From: Halobacteriales archaeon QS_9_68_17
Lineage (GTDB): Archaea > Halobacteriota > Halobacteria > Halobacteriales > Natronoarchaeaceae
Reading direction: 5' to 3'
Length of the DNA stretch: 64,000 bases
Assembly: GCA_003023565.1 (NCBI GenBank)
Contig: PXSA01000002.1
Coordinates: 111,834 to 175,833 of the forward strand
Shown here: piece by piece, positions 17,360 to 25,916 of the stretch
Position numbering within the stretch: the first letter of the stretch is position 1
How the letters are laid out: every line of letters begins with the position of its first letter
Notes under the pieces: generated by a model
Database searches by the model: none
The model's input: only the letters and a program-made list of their open reading frames with translations
Told to the model about the DNA's origin: nothing
Translations under genes and position numbers: made by a program

Positions 17360-19555
17360 GTGCGACGACGTAACTTCATCGCCGCGCTGGCGACGACGGC
17401 CGTCGGTGCCAGTGCCGGGACACGACGCGGTACCGCCGCCGCGCGCTCGCTCGCGCAGGCGTCGACGATAGACGCGTTGTCGTTTTACTCGACCGCGAGC
17501 CTCCTCGCGGCCGACGAAACGCCGCTTTCCGACGACGAGGTAATCGCCGTGTGGGCCGAGTCGTCGGCGTACACCGTCGACGAGGACGGGAACGGCGACG
17601 CCGTCGACTACCCCGACGACGTGGCTATCCCGCTCGTAGCGGTCGACGGCGACGCCGACGTCGTCGGCTACGGCGCTCCCCTCGCCAACGACGAGGCGGA
17701 CTTCGACGCCGGCAACGAGGAGTTCGTCCTCAACCTGTGGGACGAACACGTCGACGGGGACCGCGTCGTCTGGGACGAGAGCCACGACCAGTTCTACGAC
17801 CTCTCGGAGTACGACGTGTTCGCGGATTACGCCGCCGAGAACGGGTACACGGTCGAGGGAACCGACTCGCTGACCGACTCGCTGTCCGACGCCGACGGCG
17901 TCGTCGTCACCTCGCCCAGTCGCGCCTTCACCGACGAGGAGGCCGCGGCACTGCGGTCGTTCGTCGACGACGGCGGCGCGCTCTTTCTCGTCGACCAGTC
18001 CGACTTCCGGGACTTCGACGAGACGGCCAACCTGAACGCCCTCGCGGCCTCGCTCGACCTCGACTTCCGGTTCAACGACGACCAGGTGATGGACGACGAG
18101 TCGAACGCCGGGTCGGAGTTCAACCCCGTCACGAGCGATTTCAACGACGCGTTCCCGTACTTCGAGGACCGCGACGGACTGGGCTTCGAGATCGACCCGA
18201 CCGAGACGTACGAGGTGGACGTGACGGAGGTCGCCGACGGCGACACCGTCACCGTGGAGTTCGAGGACGGGAACCAGGAGAGCGTCCGCGTGCTCGGCGT
18301 CGACACCCCCGAGTCGGCGGGCAACGCCCGGTTCGAGCGCCTCGAGGAGTGGGAGGGGATCGAGGACCTGGAGTACTTACAGGAGTGGGCCGCCGAGGCG
18401 ACGGCCTTCGCCGAGGGGGAGTTGCTCGGTGAGACCGTCACGGTCTCGTTCGACGAGAACGAGGGCGTCCGGGACGCGTTCGACCGGGTGCTCGCGTACA
18501 TCGATTACGACGCCTCGGGCGACGGGAGCAGGGACACGACGTACAACCGGGAACTCATCGCCCGCGGTCTCGCCCGCGTGTACGGCTCCGGGTTCTCCCG
18601 TCACGACGAGTTCTGGGCCGTCGAGGCGGCGGCGCGAGCGGACGGCGTCGGCCTCTGGGCCGAGAGCGACCCGGAGAACAGCGACCCGATCCGGAACCGC
18701 GACGTCGACGACCTGTTCGTCCCAGACCCGGTGACGATCACGACGAGCGACCGTCACATCACGCCGAACCGGGTCCCCGTCTTCGCGGAGGACACCGCCG
18801 AGGGCGCGACCGCGGTGACGAACGGCCGGATCCCGCTCGCGGCCGTCGACGAGGACGCCCGCGTCGGCCTCGTTGCCGGCCCCCTCGTCGACGAGTCCTA
18901 CGAGGCCGACGAGGGCTACCCGGTCGAGACGTCGGGGTACGAGAACTTCGTCTTCCTCACGAACCTGGTCGACGCGCTGGCCGACCGGACCGACGACGAG
19001 GTGCTGATCGAGGGCGGGCACGGCCAGTTCGCCGCGGACTACGCCCTCTCGAACGAGGACGCCGCCTACTACCAGCGCTATCTGGAGGGCGTCGGCATCG
19101 GCTTCGAGCAGGTGAACGAGGTCACCGGCGACCGCCTCGACGACGCCCGCGCTGTCGTGGTCACCACGCCCGCGGCGGCGTTCGACGCGGCGACCGTCGA
19201 CGAACTGCGGTCGTTCGCCGCCGACGGCGGCGCGGTCCTCCTGCTGGGCAGTTCCGCCGCACCGACCGCCGCCCGCGAGAACCTGAACGCCCTGGCCGAC
19301 GGTCTCGGCACGGACCTCCGCGTCGGCGGGAGCGGCGTCACCGACCCGTCGTCGAACGTGAACGACGACCCCTCGGTGCCCGTCACGACCGCGTTCAACC
19401 GCCGGTTCAAACTGTTCTCGGCGTACGACGGGGCCGACGAGTCGCCGGACCGGGGGCGTGGAAACGGCCGCGGTAACGGTCGTGGACGAGGGCGCGGAAA
19501 CGGCCGCGGTCGGGGGCGAAACGACGGCCGCGGACGCGGTCGGAACGGTATCTGA
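17360..19555 (+). CDS. Tat-exported thermonuclease (SNase) domain between two DUF4350-like domains, with Arg/Gly tail
   Basis: 731 residues, GTG start. The Tat signal is MRRRNFIAALATTAVGAS. Residues about 50-280 and 465-690 are two related copies of a DUF4350/GATase-like domain: FADYAAENGYTVEG versus YQRYLEGVGIGFEQ, then NLNALAASLDLD versus NLNALADGLGTD. Between them (about 283-437) is a staphylococcal-nuclease domain. It starts VADGDTVTV and keeps the catalytic residues: Arg and Glu in VRVLGVDTPES, and the second Arg in FDRVLAYID. The last 35 or so residues are a run of RG/NG repeats, strongly basic in an otherwise acidic protein. Likely role: extracellular nucleic-acid cleavage, with the tail binding the polymer. 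Both the fusion and the tail are unusual. Confidence 0.88.
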   Translation: MRRRNFIAALATTAVGASAGTRRGTAAARSLAQASTIDALSFYSTASLLAADETPLSDDEVIAVWAESSAYTVDEDGNGDAVDYPDDVAIPLVAVDGDADVVGYGAPLANDEADFDAGNEEFVLNLWDEHVDGDRVVWDESHDQFYDLSEYDVFADYAAENGYTVEGTDSLTDSLSDADGVVVTSPSRAFTDEEAAALRSFVDDGGALFLVDQSDFRDFDETANLNALAASLDLDFRFNDDQVMDDESNAGSEFNPVTSDFNDAFPYFEDRDGLGFEIDPTETYEVDVTEVADGDTVTVEFEDGNQESVRVLGVDTPESAGNARFERLEEWEGIEDLEYLQEWAAEATAFAEGELLGETVTVSFDENEGVRDAFDRVLAYIDYDASGDGSRDTTYNRELIARGLARVYGSGFSRHDEFWAVEAAARADGVGLWAESDPENSDPIRNRDVDDLFVPDPVTITTSDRHITPNRVPVFAEDTAEGATAVTNGRIPLAAVDEDARVGLVAGPLVDESYEADEGYPVETSGYENFVFLTNLVDALADRTDDEVLIEGGHGQFAADYALSNEDAAYYQRYLEGVGIGFEQVNEVTGDRLDDARAVVVTTPAAAFDAATVDELRSFAADGGAVLLLGSSAAPTAARENLNALADGLGTDLRVGGSGVTDPSSNVNDDPSVPVTTAFNRRFKLFSAYDGADESPDRGRGNGRGNGRGRGRGNGRGRGRNDGRGRGRNGI

Positions 19556-19639
19556 CGCCACGGAAACCCCCCGAGAAGACGTTTCGGTCCCCGGCCGCCC
19601 GCCAAGGCATTTATGCCCTTACGTCGTCCTCCAACCGAT

Positions 19640-20437
19640 ATGGAAGTGCGCGACCTGGTTCGGGGCACCGTCGACTGGAGCGACATGGAGGCGGTCGCGC
19701 GGGAACTCGCCGACCGAACCGGTCGCGACGCGGTCAGGGTGACGTTTCTGGAGGCGGACAACTGGCTCTCGACGCCCTGCGTCGTCGACGAGGAGTGGTT
19801 CGTGAAGGTCATCTCGCCGCAGAACTCGCTCGTCCACGCGCTGTTTACCACCGGCCGCAACCTCGGCGCGGTCACGAGCGGTCGCGGGGGCTTTTTCGAC
19901 CACGTCGGCAGCCCCGTCGAGATGGCCGAGCGAGAACTCGACGCCACCGAACGGATGCGCGAGATCGGCGTGAACGCCCCCGAACCGGTCGAGGCGTTCG
20001 AAGTCGACGGCCTCGGCGTCCTCGTCCTGGAGTTTCTGGATGACTTCCGGACGTTCGAGGACCTCGACACCGAGGAGACGCGTGACCTCGCGCCGGACCT
20101 CTTCGCGAACCTCCGAAAACTCCACGACGACGGCCTGGCACACGGCGACCTGCGCGGCGAGAACGTCCTCGTCAGGGGCGGCGAGGTGTTTTTCATCGAC
20201 GCGACGAGCGTCCGCGAGTCGGGGCTCGCCGACGCGCGCGCATACGACCTCGCCTGCGCGCTGGCGACGCTCGAACCCGACCTCGGGTCGGCCACCGTCG
20301 TCGCCCTCGCGCGGAGCGCGTACTCGCTCGACGGACTCCTCGACGCGCTGGAGTTCCTCGATTTCGTCAACGTCCGCCCCGATCACGACTTCGACGCCGA
20401 GCGCCTCAAAGGCGAGATAGAGAAGGTCGCCGCGTGA
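19640..20437 (+). CDS. RIO1/Bud32-like serine kinase or kinase-like protein
   Basis: 265 residues. A winged N-terminal part (about 1-30) is followed by a kinase fold. The P-loop region is divergent, the lysine is in EEWFVKVISP, and the hinge is VLVLEFLDD. The catalytic loop is HGDLRGENVLV, with the metal-binding Asp in VFFIDATSV. The combination fits archaeal RIO-type atypical kinases, which act in ribosome maturation or protein phosphorylation. The ATG at 19640 is preceded by CATTTATGCC (19608-19617), about 27 nt upstream, fitting a leaderless start. The longer frame from 19613 lacks that support. Confidence 0.82.
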   Translation: MEVRDLVRGTVDWSDMEAVARELADRTGRDAVRVTFLEADNWLSTPCVVDEEWFVKVISPQNSLVHALFTTGRNLGAVTSGRGGFFDHVGSPVEMAERELDATERMREIGVNAPEPVEAFEVDGLGVLVLEFLDDFRTFEDLDTEETRDLAPDLFANLRKLHDDGLAHGDLRGENVLVRGGEVFFIDATSVRESGLADARAYDLACALATLEPDLGSATVVALARSAYSLDGLLDALEFLDFVNVRPDHDFDAERLKGEIEKVAA

Positions 20438-20501
20438 CCGCTCCGACCCGCCCTCGGCGTCGGCGGGCGACACGCGAAGCGGTGGCGGGGACGCCGCCGT
20501 C

Positions 20502-22574
20502 TCACGGCGTCTCGACGTCGGTGATATCGAACCGAGCGCCGCCGTCGCGGCCGTCGGCGACCTCGATCTCCCAGCCGTGTGCCGCCGCGATCTCGGTGAC
20601 GATGTACAGGCCGTAGCCGGTGCCGTCGGTGGCGGTGGTGTAGCCGGCTTCGAGCACCGCCTCCTTCTCGCTGTCGGGGACCCCCTGCCCGTCGTCCTCC
20701 ACGAAGAACCCGTCAGAGAGCGCTCCGACGGTGATAGCCACGTCGTCGGCGTCGTCACCCGGCGCGCCTTCGGCCCCATCCGACGCCGCTTCGCTCGACC
20801 CGGAACCGTTTCCCGCGGCGTTCCGACGGGTCTGCGAGTCCCCATCGGTCGACCCGTGCTCGATCGCGTTCCTGAACAGGTTCTCGAACAGTTCCTGCAG
20901 GCGGAACTCGTCGGCGAGGACGTCGACCCCCTCGCAGTCGACGGTCAGGGTCGCCACGCCCGTCGCCACGTTCGCCCACGCCTGTCGGGTGACGGCGGCG
21001 AGGCCCACGGCCGCCGTGTCGCCGACGACCTCTCCCTGCCGCGCGAGCGAGAGCACGTCCTCGACGAGCGCCTCCATGCGGTCGAGGCTCGCTTCGATCG
21101 ATTCGACCTGCTCCGCCGGTGCCGACGCCTCCAACAGCGTCAGTTCGCCGCGAACGACGTTCAGCGGGTTCCGGAGGTCGTGGGCCACGATGCTGGCGAA
21201 CTCCTCCAGTCGGTCGTTCTGCCGCTGGAGTTCCCGCTCCGACCGGATCCGAGTGAGGGCTTCGGCGGCGAGTTTCGTCAGCACGCCGAGGATCTCCACG
21301 TCCGGTTCGTCGAACGCGTACGGTTCCGTGTCTCCCGTGCTGAGGACGCCGTGGTCGCCGATGGGGACGTAGCTCCCCGAGCGGAGCGCGCCGCGGTCGT
21401 AGTCGTCGGCAGTCCGGTCCAGGTCGTCGAAGATCAACGGTTCGCCATCGCGGTAGCAGCGCGCCGCCGGCGTCTCGCCGTCGATCCGGTATCCCGGCCG
21501 CTTGCCCGCCTCGGTGACGGTCTGGTCGGTGGCCGTGAAAGTGCGCAGCACCTCGTCGTCCTCGTCGGCGAGGCGGACGGTCGTCATGACGTACCCGAGG
21601 ATGTTCTTCGACGCGTCGGCGGTGATCCGCGCCACGTCCATGCGGGTCTTCGCCGCCATCAGCTCCCTGCTCGCGTCGTGGAGGGACTCGAACTGCAACT
21701 CGCGGCGCTTCAGGTCGGTGACGTTCTGATAGCTCCCCTGGACGCGAACGACCGCGTCGTCCTCGAACTCCGGTTCGCCGCGCGACCGTATCCACTTGCT
21801 CTCGTCTCCCCCGTCGTCCAGTCTGACCTCGATGTCGTACGGGATGCCCTCCGCTATCGCACGCTCGAACGCCGCTTCGATGGTCTCGCTGTCCTCCGGG
21901 ACGTAGCGGTCGAAGCTCTCCGCTATCGTCGGTTGCTCGTCGGGCGGCAGGCCGTGGACGCGTCGGACCTGTTCGCTCCACCAGAGCGACTCCGCCTCGA
22001 CGTCGTACTCCCAGGCACCGACGTCCGCGATGTCCTGTGCCTTCGCGAACAGCCGCTGCCGGTGGCGCTCCGACCGGCGCTGGACGGCGGCCCCGGCGGC
22101 GCGTTCGACCCGGTCGGTCAGCACGTCGGGACGCTCGTCGATGACCGCTCTCGGCACGTAGTCCGTGACGCCGGCCGACAGCGCCTCGCCGACGGCGTCG
22201 TCACCGTCGTCCCCGATCAGTATCAGCGGCAGGTCGCAGCGCCGTTCCCGGATCGATCGCAGAAACGCCGTCACGGTGGCGACCGGCAGTTCGGCCCCGG
22301 CGACGACGCAGTCGATCCCGCCGGCCGACAGCAGTTCCCGTCCGGCGGCGGCGCTCGTCGCCGTGCGGACGCTGACCCAGCTTTCGCCTTCGAGACGGTT
22401 CGCGGCCTCGTCGAGGCTGCTACCGTCGCCGACGAGCAAGACCTCGATCCCGGGGTCGGCGGGGGACGAGGGGTCGACTGGCGTCTCTGTCAACGTATCA
22501 GCTGATCGGATGGGTTCCACGGCTATTTGCCTTGTGGCTCGCGGGTCGGGATGCCAGTATCCGGATCGACGCAC
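20502..22574 (-). CDS. Sensor kinase: degenerate receiver, PAS, GAF, HisKA, HATPase
   Basis: About 690 residues, cytosolic. The receiver-like domain (about 43-160) has lost its key residues. The acidic pocket reads LLVGDGS, the phospho-acceptor position is Gly93 (CVVAGAELP), and the lysine is Arg (DYVPRAV). PAS (about 170-295) shows ADVGAWEYDVEAESLWWSE and a PAC end (GSYQNVTDLKRRE). A GAF domain (about 300-455) contains PAARCYRDGEPLIFDDL. The phospho-accepting His lies in IVAHDLRNPLNV. The HATPase has N-box LFRNAIEHGS, a Ser/Ala-rich insert of about 40 residues, then EDDGQGVPD and GTGYGLYIV. The start is uncertain: ATG at 22574 or GTG at 22520. Confidence 0.87.
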   Translation of the reverse strand: MRRSGYWHPDPRATRQIAVEPIRSADTLTETPVDPSSPADPGIEVLLVGDGSSLDEAANRLEGESWVSVRTATSAAAGRELLSAGGIDCVVAGAELPVATVTAFLRSIRERRCDLPLILIGDDGDDAVGEALSAGVTDYVPRAVIDERPDVLTDRVERAAGAAVQRRSERHRQRLFAKAQDIADVGAWEYDVEAESLWWSEQVRRVHGLPPDEQPTIAESFDRYVPEDSETIEAAFERAIAEGIPYDIEVRLDDGGDESKWIRSRGEPEFEDDAVVRVQGSYQNVTDLKRRELQFESLHDASRELMAAKTRMDVARITADASKNILGYVMTTVRLADEDDEVLRTFTATDQTVTEAGKRPGYRIDGETPAARCYRDGEPLIFDDLDRTADDYDRGALRSGSYVPIGDHGVLSTGDTEPYAFDEPDVEILGVLTKLAAEALTRIRSERELQRQNDRLEEFASIVAHDLRNPLNVVRGELTLLEASAPAEQVESIEASLDRMEALVEDVLSLARQGEVVGDTAAVGLAAVTRQAWANVATGVATLTVDCEGVDVLADEFRLQELFENLFRNAIEHGSTDGDSQTRRNAAGNGSGSSEAASDGAEGAPGDDADDVAITVGALSDGFFVEDDGQGVPDSEKEAVLEAGYTTATDGTGYGLYIVTEIAAAHGWEIEVADGRDGGARFDITDVETP

Positions 22575-22612
22575 CGGGACGGCGACGCCTCCCGGCGTCG
22601 AGGGGAACTAGA

Positions 22613-22623
22613 TGATTTTATAA
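22613..22623 (+). promoter_or_regulatory. TATA box of the aldehyde dehydrogenase gene
   Basis: The sequence ATTTTATAA lies about 28-38 nt before the ATG at 22651. It favours that start over the in-frame ATG at 22624, which would sit on the promoter itself. Confidence 0.6.
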
Positions 22624-22650
22624 TTGTGGATGTTCCAATTTTTGCCGAGC

Positions 22651-24189
22651 ATGAGCCAGCAGACGACCGACCGAGTCCACCAGCACTACATCGGCGGCGA
22701 GTGGACGGACGGCGAGGGCACGGGGACGTTCGAGAGCGAGAACCCTGCGACGGGCGACAGTCTCGGGGAGTTCCACCGCGGGACGGAGGCGGACGTCGAC
22801 CGCGCGATGGCGGCGGCCGAGAACGCCTTCGAGGAGTGGCGCGAGCTGTCGTACATCGACCGCGCGGAGTACCTCTGGGACATCTATCACGAACTGCGCG
22901 ACCGCCACGAGGAACTCGGCGAGACCGTCACCAAGGAGTGCGGCAAGGAGATCAGCGAGGGGAAAGCCGACGTGACCGAGGCCTGGCACATGGTCGAGTG
23001 GGCCGCCGGCAACGCCCGCCACCCCCACGGCGACGTCGTCCCCAGCGAGATCGGCTCCAAAGACGCTTACATGCGGCGCAAACCCCGCGGCGTCATCGGC
23101 TGTGTCACCCCCTGGAACTTCCCCGTCGCCATCCCCTTCTGGCACATGGCCGTCTCGCTCGTCGAGGGCAACACCGTCGTCTGGAAACCCGCCGAGCAGA
23201 CGCCCTGGTGCGGCCAGATCATCGCCGAGATGTTCGAGGACGCCGGCATCCCCGACGGCGTCTTCAACATGGTCCAGGGCTTCGGCGACGCCGGCAACGC
23301 CATCGTCGAGGACGACCGCACCGACACGGTCCTCTTTACCGGCTCCGCCGAGGTCGGCCACCAGATCGCCGACACGGTCGGCGGCGAGCCCGGCAAACTC
23401 GCCGCCTGCGAGATGGGCGGCAAGAACGGCATCGTGGTCACCGGGAACGCCGACCTCGACGTCGCCGTCCACAGCGCCGTCATGTCCTCGTTCAAGACCA
23501 CCGGCCAGCGCTGCGTCTCCTCCGAGCGTCTGATCGTCCACACGGACGTCTACGACGAGTTCAAGGAGCGTTACGTCGAGATCGCGAAAGACGTCGCGGT
23601 CGGTGACCCGCTGGAGGAGGACACGTTCATGGGGCCGGCGATCGAGGCCCAGCACGTCGAGAAGATCCGCAAGCACAACGAGCTCGCGCGCGAGGAGGGC
23701 GCGAACGTGCTCGTCGACCGCACCGAACTGGGCGACGACGAAATTCCCGACGGCCACGAGGACGGCCACTGGGTCGGGCCGTTCGTCTACGAGATCGATT
23801 ACGACACGGACCTGCGCTGTCTCAAGGAGGAAGTGTTCGGCCCTCACGTCGCGCTGGTCGAGTACGACGGCGACATCGAGCGCGCGGTCGAGATCCACAA
23901 CGACACGCCCTACGGGCTGGCCGGCGCGGTCATCTCCGAGGACTACCGCCAGATCAACTACTACCGCGACAACGCGGAGGTGGGACTGGCGTACGGGAAC
24001 CTGCCGTGTATCGGCGCGGAGGTACAGTTGCCGTTCGGCGGCGTCAAGAAGTCCGGCAACGGCTACCCCAGCGCCCGCGAGGTCATCGAAGCGGTCACCG
24101 AACGAACGGCGTGGACGCTCAACGACTCGAAGGACATCGAGATGGCACAGGGACTGTCCGCGGACATCAAGACCGAAGGAAGCGACTGA
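22651..24189 (+). CDS. Aldehyde dehydrogenase (NAD(P)-dependent)
   Basis: 512 residues, ALDH superfamily. The landmark motifs are VTPWNFPVAIP (cofactor cradle), FTGSAEVG, catalytic base E254 in CEMGGKN, nucleophile C288 in GQRCVSSE, and EEVFGPHVALVEY. The C-terminus has the usual PFGGVKKSGNG. It oxidises an aldehyde to its acid via a thiohemiacetal. The substrate is unknown: haloarchaeal homologues include alpha-ketoglutarate semialdehyde dehydrogenase, but no sugar- or amino-acid-degradation genes are adjacent. Transcribed alone. Confidence 0.93.
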   Translation: MSQQTTDRVHQHYIGGEWTDGEGTGTFESENPATGDSLGEFHRGTEADVDRAMAAAENAFEEWRELSYIDRAEYLWDIYHELRDRHEELGETVTKECGKEISEGKADVTEAWHMVEWAAGNARHPHGDVVPSEIGSKDAYMRRKPRGVIGCVTPWNFPVAIPFWHMAVSLVEGNTVVWKPAEQTPWCGQIIAEMFEDAGIPDGVFNMVQGFGDAGNAIVEDDRTDTVLFTGSAEVGHQIADTVGGEPGKLAACEMGGKNGIVVTGNADLDVAVHSAVMSSFKTTGQRCVSSERLIVHTDVYDEFKERYVEIAKDVAVGDPLEEDTFMGPAIEAQHVEKIRKHNELAREEGANVLVDRTELGDDEIPDGHEDGHWVGPFVYEIDYDTDLRCLKEEVFGPHVALVEYDGDIERAVEIHNDTPYGLAGAVISEDYRQINYYRDNAEVGLAYGNLPCIGAEVQLPFGGVKKSGNGYPSAREVIEAVTERTAWTLNDSKDIEMAQGLSADIKTEGSD

Positions 24190-24231
24190 CCGCGGAGGAC
24201 CGGCCGTAGGCCGTGTCCGAGTCGCAGTCTC

Positions 24232-24246
24232 CCCTTCGTCGAAGGG
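24232..24246. terminator. Short palindrome downstream of the aldehyde dehydrogenase gene
   Basis: CCCTTCG and CGAAGGG flank a single T, 43 nt past the stop codon. It could aid 3'-end formation, but no T-run follows, so the role is a guess. Confidence 0.3.
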
Positions 24247-24500
24247 CGACGACTGAGCGGTGAGGTCCTCGTGGCCGAACCGCAGTCTCGGTGTCGCAGC
24301 GAACGACGATCGACCGGCGAGGACGGGTCGGCGGCCCCTCGTGACCCGTTCGGCCCCGCCCCAGTCGTAAACGGAACCGTCGCCGCCCGAGACGGTCGGG
24401 CCGTCGAGTGGTGTCGCAGTCGGGTCGGGAGGACGCGGACCCGTTCCCGGTCGACTCACTGGGTCGGTAGACTCGAAAGAGGACGAGGACGGAAGACCCG

Positions 24501-24538
24501 TTCGGGACGTCCCGAATCGGAACCGCCCGGGCGGTTCC
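24501..24538. repeat. Two adjacent perfect palindromes
   Basis: TTCGGGACGTCCCGAA (24501-24516) and GGAACCGCCCGGGCGGTTCC (24519-24538) are perfect palindromes separated by two bases. They lie in the 453-bp gene-free gap (24190-24642) between convergent genes. The rest of the gap shows no ORF. A T-rich stretch on the minus strand (CTTTTATAC, about 24628-24636) just past the nitrilase-family gene may be its terminator. Confidence 0.7.
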
Positions 24539-24642
24539 GGGTGTGACGCGGACGCGAGCGCGACGGGCTTGCCGGCTCGACGTGAAAAGCGTCGGTTGCC
24601 GGCGTGCTGACGTAAGGCTCGGAACTGTATAAAAGATGGGGC

Positions 24643-25443
24643 TTACAGCCGGCGGTCGTCGAGCGCCGGGAACTCGGACCGGACCTCGGTGACGGTCTCC
24701 GGGTCGGCGGTCGCCGTGACGAGCGCGGGGTCGTCGTCGCTGCTCGCGAGCGGCGTCCCCCATGGGTCGTAAACTGACGAGCGGCCGAGGAGTTCGGCGT
24801 CGTCGAACGCGCCGCTGCCGTTTATGGTCGCCACGTAGAACTGGTTCTCGACGGCGCGGGCGCGGGAGAGGGTCCGCCAGTGCTCGACGCGGGGGTACGG
24901 CCACGCGCTCGGGACGAGCGCGAGCGTCACGTCGTCGGCGAACTCTCGGTACAGTTCGGGAAAGCGGAGGTCGTAACAGGTGGTGACGGCGACCGTGTGG
25001 TCCTCGAAGGGGGTGACCTGCACTCGCTCGCCGGGCACGAGGAGTTCGCTCTCGGCGGACTCGTAGCCGAACAGGTGGTGCTTGCGGTAGACGAGGCGTC
25101 GCTCCCCGTCCCGGTCGAACAGCACGGCGGTGTTGGCGAGGCCGTCTTCGGCGGGCGTAGACGCCGTCTCCGTTGCCGCGAGGTCCTCGACGATGCTGCC
25201 GGCGAGGACGCCGACGTCGTGTTCGTCCGCCGTCCGGGCGACCCGGGTGAGCGTCTCGCCTTCGAGCGGTTCGGCGCGTCGGTGATAGAGGTCGAACGCG
25301 AAGTACCCGACGTTGAATATCTCCGGGAGGGCGACGAGGTCGGCCCCCTCGTCGGCCGCGGCGGCCACGGCGTCGACCGCGCGGTCGACGTTCGCGTTCA
25401 CCTCGCCCGCCTCGACCCGGATCTGGGCGAGCGCGACCTTCAC
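24643..25443 (-). CDS. Carbon-nitrogen hydrolase (nitrilase superfamily)
   Basis: 266 residues, GTG start. The catalytic triad is complete: E41 (ALPEIF), K121 (VYRKHHLFG) and C156 (VTTCYDLRFPE). The last motif and the overall length resemble omega-amidase/Nit2-type members, which hydrolyse amides such as alpha-ketoglutaramate. The true substrate is not determined. The GTG overlaps the stop of the upstream SRPBCC gene (GTGA at 25440-25443), so the two are co-translated. The pairing may be incidental or reflect a shared small-molecule pathway. Confidence 0.9.
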   Translation of the reverse strand: MKVALAQIRVEAGEVNANVDRAVDAVAAAADEGADLVALPEIFNVGYFAFDLYHRRAEPLEGETLTRVARTADEHDVGVLAGSIVEDLAATETASTPAEDGLANTAVLFDRDGERRLVYRKHHLFGYESAESELLVPGERVQVTPFEDHTVAVTTCYDLRFPELYREFADDVTLALVPSAWPYPRVEHWRTLSRARAVENQFYVATINGSGAFDDAELLGRSSVYDPWGTPLASSDDDPALVTATADPETVTEVRSEFPALDDRRL

Positions 25444-25874
25444 GCTTCGACCTCCAGATCGGCCCTGAGTGCGGCTTCGAGGTTGTCGAGTTCGTTGTCG
25501 AGGTTCCGCTGGAAGAAGCGTTCGACGCCGGGGAGGCGGCCGTCGACGACGAACGTGTTGACCAGTTCGCAGCCCTCTTCCGTGGGGACGACCTCGTGTT
25601 CACCGGTGACGCGCATCACTTTCGACCTGCCGACGAACTTCACGTGACGCGGCGGGTCGCGCTCGACCTCTTCCGTCCGGACCTGCGCCGACGTGTCGAG
25701 CAGCGGTACCGGCAGGTGTACGTGCCAGATGGCTTCGCGGCCGCTCTCGTCTTTCAGTTCGAAGTCTGTGACCACGCTTATCGACCGGGCGCGTTTCTCC
25801 GGGTCGGCGATGAACTCCCAGACGCGCTCCGGCGACACGGTGAACTCGAACGTCCGCTCAACCCGGACTGTCAT
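25440..25874 (-). CDS. SRPBCC-family (START-like) ligand-binding protein
   Basis: 144 residues. The typical opening is VERTFEFTVSPERVWEFIADPEK, with a hydrophobic-cavity beta sheet and a long C-terminal helix (RNLDNELDNLEAALRADLE). Such proteins bind hydrophobic ligands or act as carbon-monoxide-dehydrogenase-G-like or polyketide-cyclase-like folds; none of the catalytic variants can be assigned here. First gene of a two-gene unit with the nitrilase-family hydrolase, with a 4-nt overlap. Confidence 0.85.
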   Translation of the reverse strand: MTVRVERTFEFTVSPERVWEFIADPEKRARSISVVTDFELKDESGREAIWHVHLPVPLLDTSAQVRTEEVERDPPRHVKFVGRSKVMRVTGEHEVVPTEEGCELVNTFVVDGRLPGVERFFQRNLDNELDNLEAALRADLEVEA

Positions 25875-25916
25875 GATAGAGTTTCCAGCCCGAGATGGTA
25901 AAAGTCCGCTGGAACG

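Noticed and set aside
19440-19555. The GGNCGNGG repeat as a CRISPR array
   Set aside because: The repeats are 6-15 bp, contiguous and in frame, with no unique spacers and no cas genes nearby.
20577-22505. A 642-aa plus-strand frame across the second kinase
   Set aside because: Composition is Val/Arg/Asp-rich without motifs; it is antisense to a kinase with all expected domains.
22618-24459. A 613-aa minus-strand frame opposite the aldehyde dehydrogenase
   Set aside because: Long antisense frames are common in this GC range; the plus-strand frame carries the catalytic Glu and Cys.
24625-24640. TATAAAA on the plus strand as a promoter
   Set aside because: It would fire antisense into the nitrilase-family gene; on the minus strand the same bases read as a T-rich terminator, which fits better.
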